Part shown: positions 5,408-12,457 of the stretch, one piece after another
Position numbering within the stretch: position 1 is the stretch's first letter
Layout: every line of letters begins with the position of its first letter
Assembly: GCA_027039465.1 (NCBI GenBank)
Contig: JALWEA010000014.1
Location: 1-18,505, forward strand
Reading direction: 5' to 3'
DNA: 18,505 nt
Source: Calditrichia bacterium
GTDB lineage: Bacteria; Calditrichota; Calditrichia; Calditrichales; Calditrichaceae
The notes under the pieces: model-generated
What the model saw: the letters and a program-made list of their open reading frames with translations, nothing else
Databases searched by the model: none
What the model was told of the DNA's origin: nothing
Position numbers and translations under genes: made by a program

Positions 5408-6526
5408 ATGGCTAAGTACAAAATTGCCTGGTTACCGGGCGACGGTGTAGGCAAAGACGTAATGGAAGCGGCACGCATCGTGCTGGACGCGCTTAAATTT
5501 GATGCGGAATACATTCCAGGTGATATCGGCTGGGAGTTCTGGAAGCATGAAGGCGATCCGCTGCCCAAACGTACCATTGAGATGATGAAACAAACCGATG
5601 CGGCGCTTTTCGGAGCGATTACTTCCAAACCCAAAGAAGAAGCGGCTAAAGAATTGGATGATCATCTGAAAGACAAAGGGTTGGTCTATTTTTCGCCCAT
5701 CGTGCGTTTGCGTCAGGAATTTAACCTGCACACCAATATGCGTCCCTGCAAGGCGTATCCCGGGAACCCCTTGAATTACAAAGAAGGTATTGATTTGGTG
5801 GTTTTCCGTGAAAACACCGAAGGTCTTTACGGTGGCGTGGAATTCCATCCCATTCCGCAGGAAGTATTTGACGTGCTGGATAAGCATCATCCCAAAATGG
5901 GTAAGTTCCGTCAATACGGGTTGGAAAATTTGGCCATGTCCACCCGCATCATGAGTCGCCAAAAGTGTGAGAACATTGTGCGTCAGGCGTTTGAATATGC
6001 CAAAAAACACGGCCGCAAATCGGTCACGGTGGTGGACAAACCCAACGTGTTGCGCGAAACCGGTGGTCTGATGGTGCGCACCGCTCGCGAAGTGGCCAAG
6101 AACTATCCGGATATCCCTTTGTACGAAACCAACATTGATGCCCAGGCCATGTGGCTGCTCAAGAACCCGTTCGATTACGACATTCTGGTAGCCGAAAACA
6201 TGTTCGGCGACATCCTTTCCGATTTGGCTGCCCAGCTGGTCGGCGGTTTGGGCTTTGCTTCGGCGGGTAACATCGGTGATAATTACGCGGTGTTTGAACC
6301 GACCCACGGCTCTGCGCCCAAATACGCCGGACAGTACAAGGTGAACCCCATTGCCATGCTGTTGGCGACAAAATTAATGCTGGATTGGTTGGGAGAAACC
6401 AAAGACGGTGAACGTCTGGAAAGTGCCATTGCCACGGTAATTAAAGAAGGTAAAGTGCGCACCTACGACATGGGTGGCAACAATACCACATTAGAAGTGG
6501 CCGAGGAAGTGGCGCGCAAATTGTGA
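5408..6526 (+). CDS. Isocitrate/isopropylmalate-family dehydrogenase
   Basis: The 372-residue beta-decarboxylating dehydrogenase converts a 2-hydroxy acid with a neighbouring carboxylate (isocitrate type) to the 2-oxo acid plus CO2 and NAD(P)H. Visible landmarks are GDGVGKDV (11-18), the substrate segment SPIVRLRQ (96-103) with MRP (R112), FRENTEGLYGG (133-143) with the catalytic tyrosine Y141, VDKPNV with K211, and the Mg2+-binding D244, D268 and D272. The cofactor loop HGSAPKYAGQYKV (300-312) has Lys305, Tyr306 and Val312 where E. coli NADP-isocitrate dehydrogenase has K344, Y345 and V351; NAD enzymes usually have D-I there. NADP is therefore favoured. The substrate loop keeps the Ser of isocitrate enzymes (S96) but has Ile at the usual Asn (I98), so the substrate may be a homologue. 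AGGAGG lies 6 bases before the ATG. Confidence 0.88.
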   Translation: MAKYKIAWLPGDGVGKDVMEAARIVLDALKFDAEYIPGDIGWEFWKHEGDPLPKRTIEMMKQTDAALFGAITSKPKEEAAKELDDHLKDKGLVYFSPIVRLRQEFNLHTNMRPCKAYPGNPLNYKEGIDLVVFRENTEGLYGGVEFHPIPQEVFDVLDKHHPKMGKFRQYGLENLAMSTRIMSRQKCENIVRQAFEYAKKHGRKSVTVVDKPNVLRETGGLMVRTAREVAKNYPDIPLYETNIDAQAMWLLKNPFDYDILVAENMFGDILSDLAAQLVGGLGFASAGNIGDNYAVFEPTHGSAPKYAGQYKVNPIAMLLATKLMLDWLGETKDGERLESAIATVIKEGKVRTYDMGGNNTTLEVAEEVARKL

Positions 6527-6552
6527 AAACGGAGTTAACGGAGAGAACAGAG
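6525..6552 (+). repeat. AACGGAG triplet repeat, left copy (gap 4)
   Basis: Units GAAAACGGAG, TTAACGGAG and AGAACAGAG (10, 9, 9 bp) start inside the stop codon of the dehydrogenase gene. The inverted partner at 7166-7193 matches at 22 of 28 positions. Layout equals that of the CACCGAA triplets but the unit sequence differs. Confidence 0.75.
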
Positions 6553-6662
6553 TTTTTTGAGTAAGAAATATTAAAAAATTTAATTTGAATTTTGAGATTA
6601 AGGGATTAGTTGTTCTTTGAAAGGGAATTCAGGGCTTTTAACCATTCATAAGGAGAAAGCTC

Positions 6663-7073
6663 ATGGATCAAATTGATTTTGCACGCATTAATGATGTCAC
6701 GGAGCAAATTATTGCCTGTGCCATTGAAGTGCACAAAAATTTAGGCCCGGGATTCCTTGAATCTGTTTATGAAGAAGCGCTTTGTATTGAGTTTGATCTC
6801 AGAGGAATTTCGTATCGGCGCCAAATGGATTTTGATTTGGATTACAAAGGCTATTTCATTAAAGGCCAGCGTTTGGACTTGCTTGTTGAAGATTTGGTTG
6901 TCGTTGAAAATAAAGCGCTTGGCGAAGTGTTACCGATTCACAAAATGATTCTTATTTCCTATCTGAAAGCGGTTAAAAAACGCGTCGGCTTGATTATCAA
7001 TTACCACGAACGATTGCTTAAAGATGGGATTCACCGGATATTGCTTCCGGAACATTACATTATGAAAGATTAA
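6663..7073 (+). CDS. GxxExxY-family protein (PD-(D/E)XK fold)
   Basis: The 136-residue protein has the family signature G30-F-L-E33-S-V-Y36 and a nuclease-like site with D72 and E82-N-K84 (RLDLLVEDLVVVENKA, 70-85). It keeps the complete C-terminus, ending in HYIMKD. It is clearly divergent from the copy at 4455, so the two are not a recent duplication. The start has AAGGAG about 7 bases upstream. It fills the gap between the dehydrogenase and dehydratase genes and is enclosed by inverted AACRGAG triplets (6525-6552 and 7166-7193). The function of this family is not established. A nuclease-fold protein acting on the flanking repeats, or on RNA folded from them, is only a hypothesis. Confidence 0.85.
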   Translation: MDQIDFARINDVTEQIIACAIEVHKNLGPGFLESVYEEALCIEFDLRGISYRRQMDFDLDYKGYFIKGQRLDLLVEDLVVVENKALGEVLPIHKMILISYLKAVKKRVGLIINYHERLLKDGIHRILLPEHYIMKD

Positions 7074-7165
7074 GTAATTACTTTGCTCAAATTCGTTCGG
7101 CTGGAACTCAAATAAAATCACAAATCGCTTAAAAGAAAAAAATGAATATTTTTAGTTCATAATTT

Positions 7166-7193
7166 CTCTGCTTTCTCTGTTCTCTCTGTTTTC
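7166..7193 (-). repeat. AACGGAG triplet repeat, right inverted copy (gap 4)
   Basis: On the plus strand the units are CTCTGCTTT, CTCTGTTCT and CTCTGTTTTC (9, 9, 10 bp), mirroring the 10/9/9 layout of 6525-6552. It ends 23 bp before the start codon of the dehydratase gene. Confidence 0.75.
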
Positions 7194-7216
7194 CCAATAC
7201 TTGAAAGGAGCAATGA

Positions 7217-8590
7217 ATGGAAAAACAATTCATTACTTACAAATTGGCCGAATTTACCAAAAACCTAAAATTCGAAGATTTGGACGAGCAAACCGTTAAT
7301 AACGTCAAACGTTTTCTGCTGGATTCCATTGGTTGTGCTTTTGGCGGAAGCCAGACCCACGACGTGAAAATCATGCTTGATTTTTACAACGAGATCGGCG
7401 GCAAAGAGGAAGCCACCGTCATTAATTCCGCTCAAAAATTGCCCATGATCCATCAGGTTTTGCTCAATTCGTTAATGATTCGCGCATTGGATTACAACGA
7501 CATTTACTGGGAAGAAGACCCTTCGCATCCCAGCGATTTGATTCCCGCCGCTTTAACGCCCGCCGAATATCTGCACAAAAGCGGTAAAGACCTTATTACG
7601 GCCATCGTGCTGGCCTACGAGTGGGAACAGCGTTTGTGCGAATTTGCCCATCCCGGCGTGCGCGAGACCAAATGGCATCACGCCACCCTGACCCAGTTTG
7701 CTTCACCCTTGGCGGCCGGTAAGGTACTCGACCTTTCCGTTGAGCAGTTGGTCAACGCCATCGGCATTTCCGCCAGCCATAATCACACATTGGGCGTGGT
7801 CACCGCCGGAAATCTGACCATGATGAAAAACACGGTTGATCCCATGGCGGTTCAGGCCGGTTTGTACGCGGCCTTATTGGCTCAACGCGGTTACGAAGGC
7901 CCGGCCCACGTCATTGATGGGAAAGAAGGTCTGGTGGATGTTTTTGTGAACAACAAATTCGAATTGGAAGTGCTGACAGACGGATTGGGCGAATCGTTCC
8001 GCATTAACCGTTGTTCGATGAAAGCCTTTCCGACGGAGGCGTTAACGCACACGCCGATGTCAGCCGTCATCAAATTGATGAAAGAACACAACATCAAAAA
8101 AGAAGACATTGAAGAAGTCACCATCGGCACCGTGGCCCGCGCTGCGGATATTCTGTCCGATCCATCCAAATACGATCCGCAAACGCGTGAAACCGCCGAC
8201 CACAGCCTGCCTTACTGCATCAGTGTTTGTATTGTGGACGGTACGGTTACGCCCGCTTCGTTCAGCAAGGGAAAAATCTTCGACCCGGAAATTCGTTCCT
8301 TCCTGCCGAAGATCAAAGTGGTGGCCAAGCCTGAATTCGAAAAAACTTTTCCGAAATTAAAACAGGCCAGTGCTGAAATTAAAACGAAGGACGGCAAAAC
8401 CCACAGCATCACTCTGGACTATCCTCTGGGCGACTACCGCGAGCCGATGGATCGCGAAACGTTGCTTAAAAAATTCGATTCCATGGTGATTCCCGTGGTG
8501 GGCAAAGAACGGCGTGACGCCATTGTGGAAGCTATCGATCATTTGGATGAAATCCAAGATGTGGCCGATTTCATGAAGCTGCTCAAATAG
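7217..8590 (+). CDS. MmgE/PrpD family dehydratase (2-methylcitrate/citrate dehydratase-like)
   Basis: The 457-residue protein matches MmgE/PrpD in length and motifs: LDYNDIYWEEDPSHPSD (91-107), the histidine-rich HPGVRETKWHH region, GISASHNHTLG, and the C-terminal block DPQTRETADHSLPYC. The family is cofactor-free (no Fe-S cluster) and dehydrates 2-methylcitrate or citrate to an aconitate. Relatives decarboxylate cis-aconitate or isomerise related acids. It follows a dehydrogenase that could use the rehydrated product, so a citrate/methylcitrate-to-2-oxoacid route is plausible, but the exact substrate cannot be read from sequence. AAAGGAG is 7 bases before the ATG at 7217; the ATG at 7213 is out of frame. 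It is the last gene before the operon terminator. Confidence 0.85.
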   Translation: MEKQFITYKLAEFTKNLKFEDLDEQTVNNVKRFLLDSIGCAFGGSQTHDVKIMLDFYNEIGGKEEATVINSAQKLPMIHQVLLNSLMIRALDYNDIYWEEDPSHPSDLIPAALTPAEYLHKSGKDLITAIVLAYEWEQRLCEFAHPGVRETKWHHATLTQFASPLAAGKVLDLSVEQLVNAIGISASHNHTLGVVTAGNLTMMKNTVDPMAVQAGLYAALLAQRGYEGPAHVIDGKEGLVDVFVNNKFELEVLTDGLGESFRINRCSMKAFPTEALTHTPMSAVIKLMKEHNIKKEDIEEVTIGTVARAADILSDPSKYDPQTRETADHSLPYCISVCIVDGTVTPASFSKGKIFDPEIRSFLPKIKVVAKPEFEKTFPKLKQASAEIKTKDGKTHSITLDYPLGDYREPMDRETLLKKFDSMVIPVVGKERRDAIVEAIDHLDEIQDVADFMKLLK

Positions 8591-8597
8591 ATAAAAC

Positions 8598-8621
8598 AAA
8601 GCCCCGCATTTGCGGGGCTTT
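8598..8621 (+). terminator. Rho-independent terminator of the tricarboxylate operon
   Basis: AAAGCCCCGCA (8598-8608) and its perfect complement TGCGGGGCTTT (8611-8621) form an 11-bp GC-rich stem with a 2-base nominal loop. A short T-rich tail follows. It sits 8 bp after the dehydratase stop. Confidence 0.85.
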
Positions 8622-8635
8622 AACCTTTTAAACGT

Positions 8636-8747
8636 CATGTTAAGATTTTCCGATTTTTTAACATAACCAGCGGGACATGTTAAAATTTTCCGATTTTTTT
8701 AACATATCTTTGTTGACATGTTAAATATTTTCGATTTTTTTAACACG
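8636..8747. repeat. Three tandem palindromic units of about 30 bp
   Basis: Units start at 8636, 8676 and 8717 (spacing 40 and 41 bp), each running CATGTTAA..TTTTCGAT..TTAACA. Each unit is an AT-rich imperfect palindrome; in the middle one ATGTTAAAA (8677-8685) pairs with TTTTAACAT (8697-8705). The roughly 10-bp linkers are unrelated to one another. It lies between two convergent terminators, outside any gene. Confidence 0.75.
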
Positions 8748-8772
8748 TCAATGCTGCACAAAATAACATAAA

Positions 8773-8809
8773 AAACCGATGGTACGAACCATTTTCGTAC
8801 CATCGGTTT
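8773..8809 (-). terminator. Rho-independent terminator of the DUF3857 gene
   Basis: A perfect 16-bp stem (8773-8788 with 8794-8809) has a 5-nt loop. On the minus strand it is followed by a run of six T. It lies 30 bp downstream of the stop of the minus-strand gene at 8840. Confidence 0.85.
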
Positions 8810-8839
8810 AATAAATCGATAATTTTAGTTTCCAAGCTA

Positions 8840-10822
8840 CTATTTCTTTTTCAACACAACTTTTTGATTATTGGCCTTGGCGATAAGTTTTTCCAAACTG
8901 CGAAGATCTTCGTAATCGCTGGCGGGAAGTATCGTTTTAATCACCGCATATTTTCGTTTAAAGAACAGCTCGCCGTTGTTGTGTTCGCTCATCCCGTAGA
9001 AAAAACCGGCAAACTTTGTCTGTTTTGATATGGTGGGAACCATGCCTTCAGGGCTAAACTTCTCCGGGTCGTAATGAATTGTCGTTTGATCCACGACAAG
9101 AAACGGTTCGTCGAAAACAATCGGGTATTCCCGTTTTTCTTCGATAAATTGATCCAGATGAGATTTTAACGTAAAGATTGAAGGATCAAAAATAAACAAC
9201 TTTCCCGTTGACGATCCGAACGCATTTTTACTAAAATCGAATTCCACCCGAAACGAATCGACAATAACGGACGGATCGGTAAATTTCAAATGTGAAAGTT
9301 CGATGTCTTGCGTGTTCGCATTCAAATAACGCGTCATAATCTTTTTCATGTCCGCAGCATTGGCATCCTTCAAATGCGAGCGAATGCTCAAATTATGATT
9401 GCCCGTAAAAAGCAGCACGGCATGGCCGTCCACACTTCCGTTGGCATGAATGTTTAAATCAACAACTCTTCGGGTAATATTATTTAAATATTGACTCTTG
9501 GGAATTCGGGTTAACATGGATTTACCGTCATTAAAAATGACCAAAGCATATTGGCCTTCAAGGGCAGGATAAATTTCTCCCAGGGGACAACTGCTTCCGG
9601 TGGCGTCTAACCAAAAATATTTTCCGTCGCTTGTTTTAGTAAGGGTAATCATGTGATTAAAAAATTTCAAAGAATACAATACGGGTTTGGAAATGATTTT
9701 CGATCGCGTGGCAACCAATGCCGGATACGCTTCGATGCCCTGCGCTTTTAACAGATTTACACTAAGGACGGTCATATCTTTACAATCACCATATTGATTC
9801 TTGATGATCGTATTAACGTCATGGGGAATGTAACCGCTCTTGCCAATATCAAAAGCAAGGTAATGGTATTTTTTTTGGATGTAATAAAAAATACGTTTAA
9901 TCTTTTCGATATCCGACGTTGCTCCTTTGCAAATTTCATTGGACAGCGCAACGACATTAGGGTCGTTTTGACTGTTCATGTATTCTTTGAGATGCGACCA
10001 ATAAGCTTTGGAAACTTCATTCCACGAATCATATTTCAAATCAACGCTTACGTAACGGGCAATGTCAAAATAAGGCGGCGAGGCCGGTTCGTCTTTTAAA
10101 GCGGGAATATTTCTTTGAATCCAATAATAAATGGTACTTCTGTTTTTATCCGACTGCTGGTTTAAAATGTTTTTTAACACCTTCGGCGGATCGAGTTGAA
10201 AATTGTTGGGGAAGTACGTCCAATTGTTTCCGTAACGGAAAAATATTTGAGGTATTTCAACGGTATAGCGACTGTAAATTTTTGGAATGTCTTCCTGCAC
10301 AAACCAGTAATCACCCACAAACCAACCGCTATAATTCACCGTGTAAGCAAATTGCAAAATGGCGCCTGGCTCTACCCCCGGAAATGTAAAGCGAACCGAT
10401 TTTTCGTGAGAGATCATATCATAATCTTCATGTAACTTGGTAGGATGCAAATCTTTATCCGTTAATTCGATCACTTGCCCGTCGGGTTTTATGGTTCGAG
10501 CCTTAAATGATACCAAGCGCATGTCATCGTTCAAATAAATTTTATGACTGGTCCAGTTTTCCGCCTTATCATTAAAATAAACCATGGCCACCTGGACGCT
10601 CTTTTTTACATTCACATCCCAATCGGAATCCAAATAAAATTGGTTTTTAATATCTTCGTAAAGTACAACGCCTCCGGCATTGGGATAATCCAATTCGGTC
10701 GGTACGTAATCCAGCCCCGTTGTTTTCAATATTTCGTCAACACTTAACGTTTTTACGGTGCTGCAGGCAAAAAGAAGCAAAAAAGACAAAAAAAGGCTTA
10801 AACGGGCGATGAGTCTAAACAT
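8840..10822 (-). CDS. DUF3857 / transglutaminase-like lipoprotein
   Basis: The 660-residue protein begins with a lipoprotein signal peptide: charged start, hydrophobic stretch 8-18, and lipobox LFAC with Cys20. It is likely anchored in the periplasm or outer membrane. Residues about 60-240 fit the DUF3857 domain that often precedes transglutaminase cores. The core is intact: C347 in YGDCKDMTVL, H390 in NHMITL and D406 in WLDATG. About 240 C-terminal residues are beta-rich, as in the DUF3858-type domain. Such proteins are common in Bacteroidetes-like bacteria; their substrates are generally unknown, and proteolysis or peptide crosslinking is possible. GGAGGG lies 6 bases before the ATG. It is monocistronic, with its own predicted promoter and terminator. 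Confidence 0.85.
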   Translation of the reverse strand: MFRLIARLSLFLSFLLLFACSTVKTLSVDEILKTTGLDYVPTELDYPNAGGVVLYEDIKNQFYLDSDWDVNVKKSVQVAMVYFNDKAENWTSHKIYLNDDMRLVSFKARTIKPDGQVIELTDKDLHPTKLHEDYDMISHEKSVRFTFPGVEPGAILQFAYTVNYSGWFVGDYWFVQEDIPKIYSRYTVEIPQIFFRYGNNWTYFPNNFQLDPPKVLKNILNQQSDKNRSTIYYWIQRNIPALKDEPASPPYFDIARYVSVDLKYDSWNEVSKAYWSHLKEYMNSQNDPNVVALSNEICKGATSDIEKIKRIFYYIQKKYHYLAFDIGKSGYIPHDVNTIIKNQYGDCKDMTVLSVNLLKAQGIEAYPALVATRSKIISKPVLYSLKFFNHMITLTKTSDGKYFWLDATGSSCPLGEIYPALEGQYALVIFNDGKSMLTRIPKSQYLNNITRRVVDLNIHANGSVDGHAVLLFTGNHNLSIRSHLKDANAADMKKIMTRYLNANTQDIELSHLKFTDPSVIVDSFRVEFDFSKNAFGSSTGKLFIFDPSIFTLKSHLDQFIEEKREYPIVFDEPFLVVDQTTIHYDPEKFSPEGMVPTISKQTKFAGFFYGMSEHNNGELFFKRKYAVIKTILPASDYEDLRSLEKLIAKANNQKVVLKKK

Positions 10823-10853
10823 AAAATACCCTCCAAAGTAATGACTATTAATT

Positions 10854-10882
10854 TCTATATCTTGGCCTTTTTATTTTTCCAA
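10854..10882 (-). promoter_or_regulatory. Predicted promoter of the DUF3857 gene
   Basis: On the minus strand, TTGGAA (10882-10877) and TATAGA (10859-10854) are 17 bp apart, about 30 bp upstream of the start codon. Both boxes match the sigma70 consensus only partly, so this is tentative. Confidence 0.33.
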
Positions 10883-10966
10883 AAAACTACTGGCGCCAAT
10901 CATGTACTTTCACATCAGAGCTGGCCTTTATTTTTTTTATATAAAATCATTAAAAGAAAAATTTGA

Positions 10967-11479
10967 TTAACTCTTTGATTTGGATTCATCTTTTTCTTTC
11001 TTCCTCCCCACAGAAGTTTCTTTTTTAATAGCTTTCGTCTTGCCGGATTTTCTATTTTTTTTAGAAGGCATTATTTTTAAGGCAGGAAGAATTAAAGGTT
11101 TGAGTCCCATCTGGAAAGTTGCGTAACGCACTTGTTCTCTAAAGATAGCCATAATGGAAAAAATAGCATTTCGATTTACGTAGAGCATAAAAATATCTTC
11201 AGTAAAATAATCAGGATTAAAATTTATTATTAATTTTACAGTAATATTTATTTCCAAATACTTTCGCTTATCCGGAGTATTGCCTTCAACATTCAGATTG
11301 GCCTTTAATTCTATTTGATTTTCTTTAATTCTTTTGGGATCATCGATAGAAAGTCCGAGCTCCGTTATTAATTTATCTTCTTTTGTGGTGGTTTCGTTAA
11401 ACAAATTCCAGCTTATTGTAGGAACAGTAATAGAAATTAGTTCTAAGCTACTAATGAATCTATTATATCTTTCTTCCAC
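10967..11479 (-). CDS. SecB-like chaperone of a toxin-antitoxin-chaperone system
   Basis: The 170-residue protein resembles solitary SecB-like chaperones associated with toxin-antitoxin operons. After a beta-rich N-terminal half (residues 10-110) it has the SecB-type helix and following segment FREQVRYATFQMGLKPLILP (113-132), comparable to the A-R-E-x-x-S...G-x-F-P-x-L-x-L-x-P region of SecB. A Lys-rich, probably disordered tail follows (140-170). In toxin-antitoxin-chaperone systems this protein binds the antitoxin's C-terminal extension, protecting it from aggregation and proteolysis. The start is GTG at 11479 with AAGGAG five bases upstream. It overlaps the antitoxin coding region by 37 bp, indicating translational coupling. 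Assignment rests on motif similarity plus gene order; sequence similarity to true SecB is low. Confidence 0.7.
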   Translation of the reverse strand: MEERYNRFISSLELISITVPTISWNLFNETTTKEDKLITELGLSIDDPKRIKENQIELKANLNVEGNTPDKRKYLEINITVKLIINFNPDYFTEDIFMLYVNRNAIFSIMAIFREQVRYATFQMGLKPLILPALKIMPSKKNRKSGKTKAIKKETSVGRKKEKDESKSKS

Positions 11480-12099
11480 TTTTTCTCCTTGGGTGCACTG
11501 AATTCAACTTTCCATTTCTGTATGTTTTTTGAAAAGATTTCGTCAGAGTACTCAATTTTTTCCGATTTCCACTCAATGATCGATGCGACATTTCCAAAAA
11601 TACATGATGTACAATCTTGCTCAAAAGGAATCTTTATTTTATGCAAAATTTTATTTCGAATTTTAATATATTTCGGTGAATTGGATACAATATTTTGATC
11701 GAACAAATCCAAAAGGACTTCAGGATATTTCATAATTGTTTTTAAAAGATTTGCATTAGAAGGATCAGGAATGGCGCCTTTTAAATAGCGATCCATGGTT
11801 TTAAATGCAATGCCGGTTATTTTTTCCATATCGCGTAAAGAAAAATTATATTCTCCCATAAATTGTTTAATGTCGGAAGGCGATGGAATATTATATTTAT
11901 TTCTGTAAATTTGGCGTGCATTTTCAATGAAATCAAACGTATCCTCTAACGGGCCAAACTCTTCGCCGCAGCTAGAACAACGATACACTTCACCTTCAAC
12001 TTTTATTTTTTCACCTCTTATTGGTATTTCTTTGGTTATTCTAATTTTTTCTACGGAATTATCTTCGCCGCAAACCGGACAAAATGAAAATTCAAACAT
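11443..12099 (-). CDS. MqsA-like antitoxin (YgiT zinc finger, HTH) with chaperone-addiction-type extension
   Basis: The 218-residue protein starts with a four-cysteine zinc ribbon, C7-P-V-C10 and C41-S-S-C44. A helix-turn-helix DNA-binding domain follows (about 74-122, FSLRDMEKITGIAFKTMDRY at 86-105). This is the architecture of MqsA/YgiT antitoxins, which neutralise the toxin and repress the operon. Standard MqsA is about 130 residues and ends after the HTH; here about 85 more residues follow (135-218), ending in a Lys/Trp-rich segment. Such an extension is what chaperone-addicted antitoxins carry, and a SecB-like gene overlaps the 3' end. GGAG precedes the ATG by 7 bases, and only 19 bp separate it from the toxin gene. 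A second CxxC pair (C163/C166) in the extension is unusual. Confidence 0.78.
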   Translation of the reverse strand: MFEFSFCPVCGEDNSVEKIRITKEIPIRGEKIKVEGEVYRCSSCGEEFGPLEDTFDFIENARQIYRNKYNIPSPSDIKQFMGEYNFSLRDMEKITGIAFKTMDRYLKGAIPDPSNANLLKTIMKYPEVLLDLFDQNIVSNSPKYIKIRNKILHKIKIPFEQDCTSCIFGNVASIIEWKSEKIEYSDEIFSKNIQKWKVEFSAPKEKKWKKDIIDSLVA

Positions 12100-12118
12100 A
12101 AATATTCTCCAAACTTAA

Positions 12119-12457
12119 TCAATCATGGAAGGATAAACAGATAGCATAAGGTCGGTCACCAATAATAATTTTGAGTTTGATATATATTTCATAGCCTTGC
12201 CATTGATATCGAAAAGTATATATAATCCCCTCTTTATGATTTTTATTTCTTTCTAATTCAGGGCCATTTCTTAAATGGTTTTTATTTAATTTATTAAAAA
12301 TTATATCCTCAATCTCTTTTTGAGTTAATCCGCTTCTTTCAATAAATTCTATATTTTTAGGACGCAGTATAATTTGAATATGCGGGATTAATCCGCAAAT
12401 GGCCCGCAATTCATCCAAAAATTTTTCAACCGTATCATATTCCGGAGGAACTTTCAC
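12119..12457 (-). CDS. MqsR-like toxin (mRNA interferase family)
   Basis: The 112-residue protein fits the MqsR-like toxin family: an N-terminal helical part, the NGPELERNKNHKEG loop (64-77), and C-terminal strands YEIYIKLKI (89-97) and YAICLSFHD (104-112), which correspond to V-Y-L-K-I-T-V...L-I-V-S-F-K in MqsR. MqsR cleaves mRNA and arrests growth. It is the first gene of the operon, as in mqsRA and most toxin-antitoxin-chaperone operons. The start is a GTG (12457) preceded by GGAGG with 4-base spacing. Both the Shine-Dalgarno sequence and codons 4-6 are held in a 9-bp hairpin (12440-12470), which should keep toxin synthesis low. Similarity to E. coli MqsR is weak, so the enzymatic activity is inferred. 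Confidence 0.72.
   Translation of the reverse strand: MKVPPEYDTVEKFLDELRAICGLIPHIQIILRPKNIEFIERSGLTQKEIEDIIFNKLNKNHLRNGPELERNKNHKEGIIYTFRYQWQGYEIYIKLKIIIGDRPYAICLSFHD

Noticed and set aside
5432..6307. Long antisense open frame opposite the dehydrogenase gene
   Set aside because: The 291-codon frame lies entirely within a strongly supported gene, has low-complexity composition and no family motifs or ribosome binding site; it is a codon-bias shadow.
2710..7193. Classical insertion sequences or transposons
   Set aside because: No transposase-like coding sequence and no clear target-site duplication were seen at the repeat-bounded inserts.
7213..7215. Upstream ATG as start of the dehydratase gene
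   Set aside because: It is out of frame with the conserved protein; the ATG at 7217 has correct spacing from AAAGGAG.
8636..8747. CRISPR-like array
   Set aside because: Units are about 30 bp but the linkers are only about 10 bp, the units are imperfect and AT-rich, there are just three, and no cas gene is nearby.
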